Shown here: positions 1-7,404 of the stretch, one piece after another | Numbering within the stretch: position 1 is the stretch's first letter | How the letters are laid out: every line of letters starts with the position of its first letter | Source: an uncultured Verrucomicrobiota bacterium | Lineage (GTDB): Bacteria; Verrucomicrobiota; Verrucomicrobiia; Palsa-1439 | DNA length: 12,939 nt | Assembly: GCA_903825695.1 (NCBI GenBank) | Contig: CAIKBP010000047.1 | Location: 1 to 12,939, forward strand | Reading direction: 5' to 3' | Position numbers and translations under genes: made by a program | Notes under the pieces: generated by a model | Seen by the model: only the letters and a program-made list of their open reading frames with translations | The model's database searches: none | What the model was told of the DNA's origin: nothing

Positions 1-747
1 AAAATCGAGATTGATCAGTCCGCGCCGTGAAAACAACTGCCACACGGCCTGCGCGCCGCATGCCAGCGCCTCGTTGCCGCGCGCAAACGCCTCGACCGCG
101 CTGGCGTTCTCGCCAACGAGCTTGAAAAGCCTGTCGTTCGGGATGCAGATGACTGCGTCTGCCTGCATCTTTAACTGGTCCAGACTCGCCAGCGCTTGCT
201 GTCGTCGTCGTTCCCCTTCGAACCCGAACGGCAATGTCACGAACGCCAGCACAAACGCTCCCTGATGTTTCGCGAGCCGCGCCACCACCGGCGATGCGCC
301 GCCGCCCGTGCCACCGCCAAGGCCTGCAATGATGAACGCCACGTCCATGTTCCGCGTCGCTACCGTCAGTCTTTCGCTGTCATGCTGCGCCGCGCGCGCG
401 CCCAACTCGACGTCGCCACCGGTGCCCATGCCGTGCACGACAGCCGCGCCGATCTGGATCACGCTAAGATCGTGATAAATTTTTTCGGTCGCATTCGTCG
501 TATTGAGCGTCTGCAGATCGGTATGGACGGCGATGAGGTCGACGCCAGCCAGTAAATGCCGTCCCGCCTCGCGCGCAGCCACGATATGGCGGACGGTGTT
601 GACGCCGGCGCCGCCGACGCCGAACACTCTCAGCCGAAACTTTTGTGTGGTCTCGGTTTTCTTATCGATGGCCTCAGCCTTGTTTTCCGAAGTAGGTTTC
701 GCAGCGGAACCCGCCGCGGATGCCCGGGTCTTGTGTGGTGTAATCAT
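1..747 (-). CDS. ftsZ: Cell division GTPase FtsZ, N-terminal 249 residues (runs off the window)
   Basis: FtsZ is the tubulin-like GTPase that polymerises into the Z-ring at midcell. I translated from the ATG at 745-747; the frame is open to base 1, so the C-terminal part, including the second catalytic Asp of the T7 loop, is missing. Visible landmarks are a first glycine loop GVGGAGVN (residues 43-50), VHTDLQTL (74-81) where AVNTDAQAL is usual, IQIG (97-100), the GTP-binding loop GLGGGTGGGASP (142-153), FGFEG (174-178), IPNDRL (202-207) and GLINLDF (243-249), the start of the T7 loop. The GTP loop departs from the usual GGGTGTGAAP. About 38 Ala/Lys/Thr-rich residues precede the GTPase core, longer than in E. 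coli FtsZ. A GAGGA ribosome site overlaps the ftsA stop codon; the ftsA-ftsZ gap is 14 nt. The family call is secure; the sequence is a divergent member. Confidence 0.95.
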   Translation of the reverse strand, partial: MITPHKTRASAAGSAAKPTSENKAEAIDKKTETTQKFRLRVFGVGGAGVNTVRHIVAAREAGRHLLAGVDLIAVHTDLQTLNTTNATEKIYHDLSVIQIGAAVVHGMGTGGDVELGARAAQHDSERLTVATRNMDVAFIIAGLGGGTGGGASPVVARLAKHQGAFVLAFVTLPFGFEGERRRQQALASLDQLKMQADAVICIPNDRLFKLVGENASAVEAFARGNEALACGAQAVWQLFSRRGLINLDF

Positions 748-758
748 TGTTCGGTTTT

Positions 759-763
759 TCCTC
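759..763 (-). promoter_or_regulatory. Ribosome binding site of ftsZ
   Basis: GAGGA lies 11 nt upstream of the ftsZ ATG and overlaps the TGA stop of ftsA (762-764). This supports the ATG at 747 and suggests that ftsZ translation is coupled to ftsA. Confidence 0.6.
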
Positions 764-2033
764 ACATAAACATGCGCACTTTGGCGACGAGTTGCTGGAA
801 TTTCTGGCCAGCACGCTGCCACACGGTCGGCGGTTGATGCTGGTCGCGCTGCGAGTACAACGCGTACCGCGCCAGGCCGATGGCCGTCGAAAACTCCGGG
901 CTTTCAATCGCTGCGGTCGGGCCGCTGATGTCTGAGGGCCGCCCCGCCAATCCGCCACCGCTCTTGTTATTCTCACCCGGGCCGACGTGGATTGGTAGCC
1001 CGCCGAACACCTGATACGCGAGGGCCTCCATCCCGCGCAACCGCGCGCAGCCGCCCGTGATGAACACGCCCGCACCGAGATAGTCCAGCAGGTTTTGTTT
1101 TTCCAGTTCCTGACGGATCAGCATCAACATTTCTTCGACCCGCAGGTTGATTATGCGGCAGAGTTGCTGCTTTGACACTGTCCGCTCTGGCATCCCAACC
1201 TCGCGTTTCAGCGCAATCTCTTCGCTTCGTTCGGACACCAACGTGTTGCCGTGCTCGATCTTCAGTTGTTCGGCGCGGTTCATTGGGATTTTCAGGCCGA
1301 CGGCGATGTCATTGGTGATGTGATCGCCGCCAACGGCTATCACGCCGCTGTGCTGCACCGTGCCCTCGCGGTAAACGATGTAATCAGTCGTGCCGCCGCC
1401 CATGTCGATAACCACCGCACCGAGTTGTTGGTGCTCGGCCGTCAGGACTGCAAGCGCCGATGCGAAACTGCTGACTGCGATGTTTGCCACGTCGAGTGGC
1501 ACCTGCTTGATGCATTTGATCGTGTTCATCAGGCGGTTGCGCACGCCGTGAATAACATGCACGTCCACTTCAAGTCGCGAGCCGACCATGCCGACGGGAT
1601 TCTGGATGCCATCGTGACCATCCACGAAGAAATGCTGACGGATGGCGTGGACTACAACATGGTCCACGGGAATGCTGACCGATTTGGCGTTGAGCATAAC
1701 GTTGCGGACCTCTTCTTCGCCGATGGCGCTGTCGTCATTGGTGACGACCACGCTGCCGCGGTTGCTGAAACTGCTAATGTGCCCGCCGCTTACGCTGGCA
1801 TAGACGTTATGGATTTCCACCCCCGCGCTGTCTTCGGCTGCTGCAACCGCGCTCTGGATGTTGCGCATCGCGGCTTCCATGTTCACAATCTCGCCCTTGC
1901 GCACGCCATCCGAGGCCGCCTGTCCAACGCCGATGATCATCAGGTTGCCATCCTCCAGCATCTCGCCGACCACTGCGCAGACCTTCGAGGTGCCAACCTC
2001 CAAACCCACGATAATTCGGTCTCTAGCCAACAT
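762..2033 (-). CDS. ftsA: Cell division protein FtsA, actin-like membrane tether of the Z-ring
   Basis: FtsA binds ATP, polymerises under the membrane, ties FtsZ filaments to it and recruits later divisome proteins. The predicted protein has 423 residues, close to the E. coli length of 420. The actin-fold nucleotide motifs are present: VGLEVGTSKVCAVVGE (phosphate 1, about residues 9-24), VVIDMGGGTTDYIVY (phosphate 2, about 207-221) and GVFITGGCARLRGM (adenosine loop, about 322-335). The SHS2/1C-type region falls between the first two. The last about 20 residues (VWQRAGQKFQQLVAKVRMFM) look like the amphipathic membrane-targeting helix. A Gly-rich stretch (about residues 353-378) is longer than its E. 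coli counterpart. A GTG nine bases upstream (2040-2042) is an in-frame alternative start, but it would sit inside the ribosome site, so I prefer the ATG at 2033. It lies 26 nt after ftsQ and 14 nt before ftsZ. Confidence 0.97.
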   Translation of the reverse strand: MLARDRIIVGLEVGTSKVCAVVGEMLEDGNLMIIGVGQAASDGVRKGEIVNMEAAMRNIQSAVAAAEDSAGVEIHNVYASVSGGHISSFSNRGSVVVTNDDSAIGEEEVRNVMLNAKSVSIPVDHVVVHAIRQHFFVDGHDGIQNPVGMVGSRLEVDVHVIHGVRNRLMNTIKCIKQVPLDVANIAVSSFASALAVLTAEHQQLGAVVIDMGGGTTDYIVYREGTVQHSGVIAVGGDHITNDIAVGLKIPMNRAEQLKIEHGNTLVSERSEEIALKREVGMPERTVSKQQLCRIINLRVEEMLMLIRQELEKQNLLDYLGAGVFITGGCARLRGMEALAYQVFGGLPIHVGPGENNKSGGGLAGRPSDISGPTAAIESPEFSTAIGLARYALYSQRDQHQPPTVWQRAGQKFQQLVAKVRMFM

Positions 2034-2037
2034 GTTT

Positions 2038-2047
2038 CCCACCCTTC
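2038..2047 (-). promoter_or_regulatory. Ribosome binding site that decides the ftsA start
   Basis: The stretch GAAGGGTGGG precedes ATG 2033, with GAAGG 9 nt from the start codon. The upstream in-frame GTG (2040-2042) overlaps this purine-rich block and has no properly spaced site of its own, so ATG 2033 is the more likely start. Confidence 0.55.
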
Positions 2048-2059
2048 GTTATTGTCCGC

Positions 2060-2950
2060 CTAATTTGCAAATGCCACGGGCACGCCGCGTTCCACCGTCA
2101 GATCCACCATTTGCACCGTCTTGCGACGTTGTTGCGCCCAACTCATGATCACCGCAAGCCGTCGGAACTGCTGTTGCAGGTTCTGCGGGTCGAACTTCAT
2201 CACCGATCTCTGCCGGGTTGTCACCGTCAACAGCCGGGCACTCGACAAATCAACGCGCTCCACGTCTACCACCGAGCACACTGATGATTGCGCCAGTTTG
2301 TCGAGCAACCGCAACGCCTGGTAAACCTGTTCCGACTCAACGCGCCGGCCTGTGCACACATCGCCCAGCTTCACGCCCGTCAACAGTGGCAACTCTGACG
2401 CCTGGCGACGAGGCTGAACCGCCGTCCCATCGGCAAGCTTGAACGGTTTCAGCACGTACCCGTCGCGATCCACCAGAAACACTGACCCGCTCGGTTCCCC
2501 CGGAAGCGTTCGGGGCTGTAATCGCGCCAGCCCCACACGTTCCTCGATGGTGATGATCAACTTATCCGGCAACACGCGCCGCACGCACACACGCCGAACT
2601 ATCGGCACAAACTCCACGTTCTGCCGCGTCCGATCCAAATCCACCGACAACAGGTTTTGTCCGACTCGCACTCCCGCCAGTCGCTTCACCTGTTCCCCGG
2701 TCAGGACGCCATCGTTCTCAATGACGATCTGCGCGATGGCGAAGCGCGGATTCTCGTACAACAACTTTGCGCTGGCGAGTTTGGCCAGTCGATACAACCC
2801 GTAACTCATCCCCGCGACCGCTGCCAGGACCGCCAGCACCACAAGGCCCATGCCCAGCTTCGACACTCTATTTCGGGGTTCGGTCCGCACCTTCACGTCC
2901 AACAGATATTCCTGCCGCCTTTTCCGCCGGTTTCTCAATATATCGCTCAC
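2060..2950 (-). CDS. ftsQ: Cell division protein FtsQ (POTRA-domain divisome scaffold)
   Basis: FtsQ is a single-pass inner-membrane protein that holds the FtsQ-FtsL-FtsB core of the divisome. Identity rests on architecture and position: a basic cytoplasmic N-terminus (residues 1-31), one transmembrane helix (about 32-55, GMGLVVLAVLAAVAG), then a POTRA-like domain (about 70-146) ending in the typical LPDKLIITIEER strand, and a beta-rich C-terminal domain (GSVFLVDRDGYVL, about 155-167, and ELPLLTGV, 186-193). The length, 296 residues, is near E. coli FtsQ (276). The gene lies between ddl (18-nt gap) and ftsA, the classical slot. The start is a GTG with GGAG 5 nt upstream; an overlapping ATG one base pair out of frame hits TGA at once. 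Sequence conservation in FtsQ is low, so context contributes much to the call. Confidence 0.92.
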   Translation of the reverse strand: MSDILRNRRKRRQEYLLDVKVRTEPRNRVSKLGMGLVVLAVLAAVAGMSYGLYRLAKLASAKLLYENPRFAIAQIVIENDGVLTGEQVKRLAGVRVGQNLLSVDLDRTRQNVEFVPIVRRVCVRRVLPDKLIITIEERVGLARLQPRTLPGEPSGSVFLVDRDGYVLKPFKLADGTAVQPRRQASELPLLTGVKLGDVCTGRRVESEQVYQALRLLDKLAQSSVCSVVDVERVDLSSARLLTVTTRQRSVMKFDPQNLQQQFRRLAVIMSWAQQRRKTVQMVDLTVERGVPVAFAN

Positions 2951-2959
2951 ATTCGCTCC
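2950..2959 (-). promoter_or_regulatory. GGAG ribosome site with overlapping ATG-TGA and GTG start of ftsQ
   Basis: GGAG (2956-2959) is followed by CGA and then ATGTGA. The ATG at 2950-2952 opens a frame that stops at the next codon (TGA, 2947-2949), while the GTG at 2948-2950 opens ftsQ. Spacing to the GTG is 5 nt and to the ATG 3 nt, which favours GTG, but the minimal start-stop could lower FtsQ yield. Confidence 0.55.
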
Positions 2960-2968
2960 GATGTTGAA

Positions 2969-3913
2969 CTACGTTTTGCGCTCCGCGCGCCGTTCCCATG
3001 CCATCTCCACCAGTTGCGCACAGACCGCGGGCATATTCATTCCAGCCGCCCGCACTGCCTTCGGGAACAAACTATTTGCCGTCACCCCCGGCAATGTGTT
3101 CACTTCCAAAACAAACACCTCGCCGCTCTCGCTCAGGATTACATCCGCCCGCGACAAGTCCCGACAACCGAGACATGCATGCGCGAGCCGACCAGCGCTC
3201 TGAATTCGCGCCGTCGTCGCCGTGTCGATCTCAGCCGGCACGATCTCATCGGCTTCACCGGGTATGTACTTTGCCTGCCTGTCAAAAAACGGGTGTCTCG
3301 TCCGTATCTCAACCACGGGCAGCGTGTTCGCGCCCAAAACCGCCACTGTAAACTCGCGTCCGAAGATGAACTGCTCGACCAGCAACTGGTTGTCGAACTT
3401 CCAAGCCTCGGCGCATGACCGCTGCAACTCTTTCTCGTTCTTTGCCATGCTGACCCCGACGCTGGATCCTTGGCGCACCGGCTTCACAATCACTGGAAAT
3501 CCGAGCCGTTCCACCGCTGCGCCATCTCGTTCGTTCCATTTCAGCACTGCATGCTGGGAAGTCTGCAATCCCGCGGCGAGAAACGCCTTTTTCGCCGCTA
3601 TCTTGTTGAATGCCAGTGCGCTGGCATCCGGGCCGGAGCCTGTGTACGACACGCCGCGTTCCTCCAGCAATCGTTGGATCGTTCCGTCTTCGCCGAACGT
3701 CCCGTGCAACGCCAGAAACGCCACGTCCGTGCCGGGTGGCAACGTGAAATCCGCGCTGCGCACATCCACCTCGCTGGCCCGCATCCCGGCGTCACGCAGC
3801 GCCTGTGTCACGGCGTGGCCAGACTGCAGCGATACCTCGCGTTCGACGGATGTTCCGCCCATCAACACCGCCACGTTCAACGGTCGGCCACCACTGATTT
3901 CAGCCTTAATCAT
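2969..3913 (-). CDS. ddl: D-alanine--D-alanine ligase
   Basis: This ATP-grasp enzyme joins two D-alanines in the cytoplasm to give the dipeptide that MurF attaches to the stem peptide. The protein has 314 residues (E. coli DdlB 306). N-terminal VLMGGTSVEREVSL (16-29) carries the Glu (E24) equivalent to DdlB Glu15. The ATP-grasp centre shows VIVKPVRQGSSVGVS (141-155) with Ser150, AKY (214-216) with Tyr216, SRADV (254-258) with Arg255 and Asp257, and VFVLEVNTLPGVTANS (266-281) with metal ligands Glu270 and Asn272. These residues fall at the same numbers as in DdlB. Tyr216 marks a D-Ala-D-Ala ligase rather than a VanA-type D-Ala-D-Lac ligase. The ATG directly follows the TGA of murC-murB (TGAATG, no gap), with GAGGG 4 nt upstream, so translation is probably coupled. 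Confidence 0.97.
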   Translation of the reverse strand: MIKAEISGGRPLNVAVLMGGTSVEREVSLQSGHAVTQALRDAGMRASEVDVRSADFTLPPGTDVAFLALHGTFGEDGTIQRLLEERGVSYTGSGPDASALAFNKIAAKKAFLAAGLQTSQHAVLKWNERDGAAVERLGFPVIVKPVRQGSSVGVSMAKNEKELQRSCAEAWKFDNQLLVEQFIFGREFTVAVLGANTLPVVEIRTRHPFFDRQAKYIPGEADEIVPAEIDTATTARIQSAGRLAHACLGCRDLSRADVILSESGEVFVLEVNTLPGVTANSLFPKAVRAAGMNMPAVCAQLVEMAWERRAERKT

Positions 3914-6253
3914 TCATCCCTCATCTTTGCCAAGGATCATAACCTCGGGCATCAACTCGATACCGCGTTCGTTCCTGGCCCGGTCGCGCACCAGCGCCAT
4001 CAACTTCAGCACGTCGGTCGCGGTGGCGCCGCCGTCGTTGACTATGAAATTCGCGTGCAACTCCGACACGCGCGCGCCGCCGACCGACAAGCCTTTCAAG
4101 CCCAATTCGTCGATCAGTTTGCCGGCGGGAATATGTTGCGGATTGCGGAAGAAAGAACCCGCGCTCGGTTTGCCCGGTTGCGTCGCGGAACGCCTTTCAG
4201 CGAACGCCTGTAATCTGGCATCTATCACCGTCCGCACCGTTTTCTCGCAGTGCAGGATCGCCGCCACGGCGATGTGATCTGTAAACACCGGACATGCGCG
4301 GTACGACCTCGGCAGGCTGTCCGCCGTCGCGTCATAGAATTCACCCGTAAGACTGACATATCGCACCCAATCGAGCACGTCGAAGGTCTGTCGTCCCATC
4401 GCGCCCGCGTTCATCCGCAGCGCGCCACCGAACGATCCCGGGATACCCTCCAGAAACTCCAATCCCCCCAGCTCGTGCTCGCGGGCGACTCGCACGATTG
4501 TCTTTAGACGGACCCCGGCACCGGCCAGCAACCGTGTGCCCTCAACATTGATGCGCGAGAACTCCTCGCTGCCGAGATGGACCACAACGCCCGCAATACC
4601 GCCGTCGCGCACCACCAGGTTTGTGCCGCGCCCGATCAACGTCACAGGCACTCCGCGCTCATGGCAGTACCGCAACAATTTTGCCAGATCCCGTTCGCCG
4701 CACGGTTCGACCCAGAATTGCGCCGGACCGCCGACACGCATCGAAGTGCGCCGCGCCATCGGCTCGTTGCTTCGAACCACCGCGCGATCTGACAGGAGCC
4801 GCCGCAAATCGAATTCGATGCTGGCCTCCCCCAACGCCAGATGTCGGGGCTGCGGACTGTGCGACGCGAGTTTCGCCGCGACGGTCGTGGCGACCTTGTG
4901 AATGTCGCCGGCCCCTATCACCAAAACCAGGTCGCCCGGTTGCGCCTCGGCGACAAGTTGCTCTGACAGCTTTCCGAAGTCTGGTTCCAACTCCACGTTC
5001 GTCTGGCCGGCCGCCTTGATTGCATCGAGCAACGCACTACTGGTCACGCCTAGAATCGGGTCTTCGGAGGCGGCGTAAATGTCCGTCAGCCACAATTTGT
5101 CCGCGGCCTGAAATGCCGTGGCGAACTGGTCTCTCAGGTTCTGCGTACGCGTGTACCGGTGCGGCTGAAACGCCACCAGGATGCGTTTGAAGTCCAGCGT
5201 GCGCGCCGCGGCAAGCGTCACGCGGATTTCAGTCGGGTGATGGGCGTAATCGTCCACCACTACGATGCCGTTGCCTTCGTACTTGCGTTCGAACCGGCGC
5301 TTCGCGCCCGTGAACCTGCCAAGCGCCTCGGCGATTTTCATAAACGGTACGCCCAACTGATCGGCTACCGCAACGGCTGCCAATGCGTTGACCACGTTTT
5401 GCATCCCAGGGATCGCGAGTTCCACCGCACCAATCTCCTGCCCGCGGCACGTGACCATAAAACGGAACCCGCGGGCGGCACGTTGGACGCTGACGGCGCG
5501 ATAGTCGGCACCTGCCGACAAACCGAAGGAGATCGCCGCCTGCGCCTGCTTCGCCGCGGCCACACAGTTAGGACAATCGGCGCAATAAAAAACCGTCTTC
5601 AAGGTGCTGGCAAAAAACGACTCAAAGTTCACCATCAACTTCTCCATCGAACCGTGATGGTCGAGGTGTTCCGCTTCGATGTTCAGACACACCGCATATT
5701 CGGGCGTGAAACCGACGAGCGTCCCATCGCTTTCGTCGGTTTCGGCGACAAAGTATTTGCCGCCGCCGATCTGCGCGTTCGTATGCAGATTTGGCACGTG
5801 CGCTCCGACACAAAACGTCGGGGCGCTGTCGCTGCGGGCCAGCACGCAGGCGATCATGGACGTCGTGGTGCTCTTCCCATGGGTGCCCGCTACGGCGATG
5901 TTGTTCCGGTGTGTCATCAATGCGCTGAGCAACAACCCGCGTCGCACTGTCGCCACGTTGAGTGCCGCCGCAGCGCACAGCTCCTCGTTCTTGCCGTTGA
6001 CGGCCGACGTGTGCACGACCAATTCCGTGTCCTTCGTCACATGCCGACCTGAATGGCCGATGGTCACCTTTACACCGAGCGCCTGCAACTTCTTCGTCTC
6101 GCAGTTCGACGCCAAATCGCAACCCGAGACCACGTGCCCCTGCTGCGCGAGCAATTTCGCCAGCCCGCTCATTCCGCAGCCGCCTACACCGACGAAATGC
6201 ACGCGACGTGGCCCGCTGCCGAGGAATTCGATCAATTGTTGCCGTGTCAACAT
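3914..6253 (-). CDS. murC/murB: MurC-MurB fusion: UDP-MurNAc--L-alanine ligase joined to UDP-MurNAc dehydrogenase
   Basis: One 779-residue frame holds two cytoplasmic enzymes of consecutive steps. Residues 1 to about 462 are MurC, which adds L-Ala to UDP-MurNAc: Rossmann start HFVGVGGCGMSGLAKLL (19-35), ATP loop VAGTHGKSTTT (121-131), EAEHLDHHGS (193-202), DDYAHHPTEI (334-343) and QPHRYTRT (363-370). Residues from about 478 to 779 are MurB, the FAD enzyme that reduces UDP-GlcNAc-enolpyruvate to UDP-MurNAc: TSMRVGGPA (503-511), GRGTNLVVRDGG (541-552), GIPGSFGGALRMNAGA (603-618), SYR (650-652), SAGSFFRNP (697-705) with catalytic Ser700, and ELMPEVMILG (766-775) with Glu770. It looks like the shorter type II MurB. 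No stop, frameshift or ribosome site with a start codon is visible in the linker (about 463-477). CADCPNC (224-230) is an unusual cysteine cluster in MurC. The start overlaps the end of murG by 7 nt. Confidence 0.96.
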   Translation of the reverse strand: MLTRQQLIEFLGSGPRRVHFVGVGGCGMSGLAKLLAQQGHVVSGCDLASNCETKKLQALGVKVTIGHSGRHVTKDTELVVHTSAVNGKNEELCAAAALNVATVRRGLLLSALMTHRNNIAVAGTHGKSTTTSMIACVLARSDSAPTFCVGAHVPNLHTNAQIGGGKYFVAETDESDGTLVGFTPEYAVCLNIEAEHLDHHGSMEKLMVNFESFFASTLKTVFYCADCPNCVAAAKQAQAAISFGLSAGADYRAVSVQRAARGFRFMVTCRGQEIGAVELAIPGMQNVVNALAAVAVADQLGVPFMKIAEALGRFTGAKRRFERKYEGNGIVVVDDYAHHPTEIRVTLAAARTLDFKRILVAFQPHRYTRTQNLRDQFATAFQAADKLWLTDIYAASEDPILGVTSSALLDAIKAAGQTNVELEPDFGKLSEQLVAEAQPGDLVLVIGAGDIHKVATTVAAKLASHSPQPRHLALGEASIEFDLRRLLSDRAVVRSNEPMARRTSMRVGGPAQFWVEPCGERDLAKLLRYCHERGVPVTLIGRGTNLVVRDGGIAGVVVHLGSEEFSRINVEGTRLLAGAGVRLKTIVRVAREHELGGLEFLEGIPGSFGGALRMNAGAMGRQTFDVLDWVRYVSLTGEFYDATADSLPRSYRACPVFTDHIAVAAILHCEKTVRTVIDARLQAFAERRSATQPGKPSAGSFFRNPQHIPAGKLIDELGLKGLSVGGARVSELHANFIVNDGGATATDVLKLMALVRDRARNERGIELMPEVMILGKDEG
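3918..3922 (-). promoter_or_regulatory. Ribosome binding site of ddl
   Basis: GAGGG lies within the last codons of murC-murB, 4 nt before the ddl ATG at 3913. A second ATG (3915-3917) is out of frame with ddl and stops after three codons, so ATG 3913 is the start. Confidence 0.6.
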
Positions 6254-7404
6254 TGGTTCACCCCATTCGGGATGTGCCCTCTTTCATACCTCTCCAGAAT
6301 CGCCGCAATCCGCTCCGCTGCGTCGGGAATCGCGAGCGATTTCGCAGTCGCCGACATTCGCGCCCGCGCAACGTCGTCGCCGAGCAATGTCGTCAGCGCT
6401 TCGGCCATCCGCTCGCAGAACGACGCGCGGTCTGTTGCGTCACCCTGTTCCACTATCCGCGCCGCGCCTGCGCGCTCGAACGCCAGGGCGTTGCACAATT
6501 GGTGGTTATTGGCAGCGTGCGGATATGGCACGAGCACCGCGGGCAGGCCGAATGCCGCGATTTCCGTCAATGTCGCCGCGCCTGCGCGCGCCACGACCAC
6601 GTCCGCCACGCTGTACACCAACTCCATTTCGTTGCAGAACCCCATAACGTTTGCCTTGAATCCATCGGCCTCATACGCCGCGCGCACGACCTCTTCATCC
6701 TGCACGCCTGTCAAATGCACGAACTGCACGCCCAATGCCCGGTGACGGAACCAGTCCTTCAGCCGCGTCAGTGTAGCCGTTACAACTTCGTTGATCGCGT
6801 GGGCGCCCTGGCTGCCGCCCATCACCGCAACCGTCAACCGTCCCCGTTCCAGTCCGAGCCGATCATGTGCATCGGTAACCTTCCCGCGGCACAACGCTGA
6901 GCGCAGCGGCGTGCCTGTAACGGTCACAGGCGTCCGCCCAAAATACCGGGCGCAATCAGCCCACCCGACCGCGACGTGGTTTGCGAGCTTGCCCGTCCAA
7001 CGGTTCGCCCTGCCCGGGATCGCGTTCGACTCGTGGATCACCGCAGGGATCCGGCGCCATCGAGCCGCCAAAATCACCGGCGCAGAGATGAACCCACCCA
7101 TGCCGAGCACCGCGTCGGGTTCAAATTCTCCGCACTCTTCGTAACTATCTTTTGTAGCTCGCATCAATCGGCCGCAAAAAGTTATCAATTGGCGTGATGT
7201 GCCACAGCCAACTGCTGAAATGCCTCTCACGCTGAGACGCGAGGACTCCAAACTGCTGCGAAACCCCGTTAGCACCGTCTGATCGATTGCCTTTTCCGAA
7301 ACCAGCAATCGCACCGGATGCCCCCGCAGCAAAAGCGTCTCCGCAACGGCCAGTCCCGGGATCAGATGGCCGCCCGTTCCCCCGCATGCGATCATTACTT
7401 TCAT
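6247..7404 (-). CDS. murG: MurG, lipid II-forming N-acetylglucosaminyltransferase
   Basis: MurG is a GT-B glycosyltransferase on the inner face of the membrane that moves GlcNAc from UDP-GlcNAc onto lipid I to make lipid II. The 385-residue protein (E. coli 355) begins with the glycine loop ACGGTGGHLIPGLAVAE (6-22). Next come LGMGGFISAP (100-109; GG[YF]xSGP is usual), HESNAIPGRAN (124-134; HEQN is usual) and TGTPLR (163-168). The C-terminal donor domain has MGGSQGAHAIN (195-205), ARAGAATLTEIAAFGLPAVLVP (272-293, with the UDP-GlcNAc-binding Glu281) and PHAANNHQLCNA (295-306). The ATG overlaps the ftsW stop by 4 nt (ATGA) and its TGA lies inside the start of murC-murB, so it is translationally coupled on both sides. 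The extra length comes from scattered small insertions and a C-terminal tail. Confidence 0.97.
   Translation of the reverse strand: MKVMIACGGTGGHLIPGLAVAETLLLRGHPVRLLVSEKAIDQTVLTGFRSSLESSRLSVRGISAVGCGTSRQLITFCGRLMRATKDSYEECGEFEPDAVLGMGGFISAPVILAARWRRIPAVIHESNAIPGRANRWTGKLANHVAVGWADCARYFGRTPVTVTGTPLRSALCRGKVTDAHDRLGLERGRLTVAVMGGSQGAHAINEVVTATLTRLKDWFRHRALGVQFVHLTGVQDEEVVRAAYEADGFKANVMGFCNEMELVYSVADVVVARAGAATLTEIAAFGLPAVLVPYPHAANNHQLCNALAFERAGAARIVEQGDATDRASFCERMAEALTTLLGDDVARARMSATAKSLAIPDAAERIAAILERYERGHIPNGVNQC

Noticed and set aside
2034..2042. GTG at 2040-2042 as the start of ftsA, adding Met-Gly-Asn
   Set aside because: The codon sits inside the purine-rich ribosome site of the ATG at 2033, leaving no spacing for its own site.
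3222..4277. 351-codon open frame on the plus strand
   Set aside because: It lies wholly antisense to ddl and the MurB half of the fusion, both strongly conserved. Its translation is rich in Ser, Thr, Pro and Arg with no recognisable domain; it is a GC-rich shadow frame.
5585..5625. Two T6 runs on the coding strand of murC as a possible slippage site
   Set aside because: They encode Phe-Tyr and Phe-Phe in frame, the downstream frame continues with conserved motifs, and there is no truncated or alternative product that would need a frameshift.
6440..6600. Two copies of a 16-nt GC-rich string (CGCCGCGCCTGCGCGC) in murG
   Set aside because: Both encode an Arg-Ala-Gly-Ala-Ala peptide in conserved or near-conserved parts of MurG; codon bias explains the repeat.
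5679..6647. 322-codon open frame on the plus strand, with similar ones at 5159-6052 and 1251-2063
   Set aside because: All are antisense to murC, murG or ftsA. Their products show no motif and have the biased composition expected of complementary frames of real genes.
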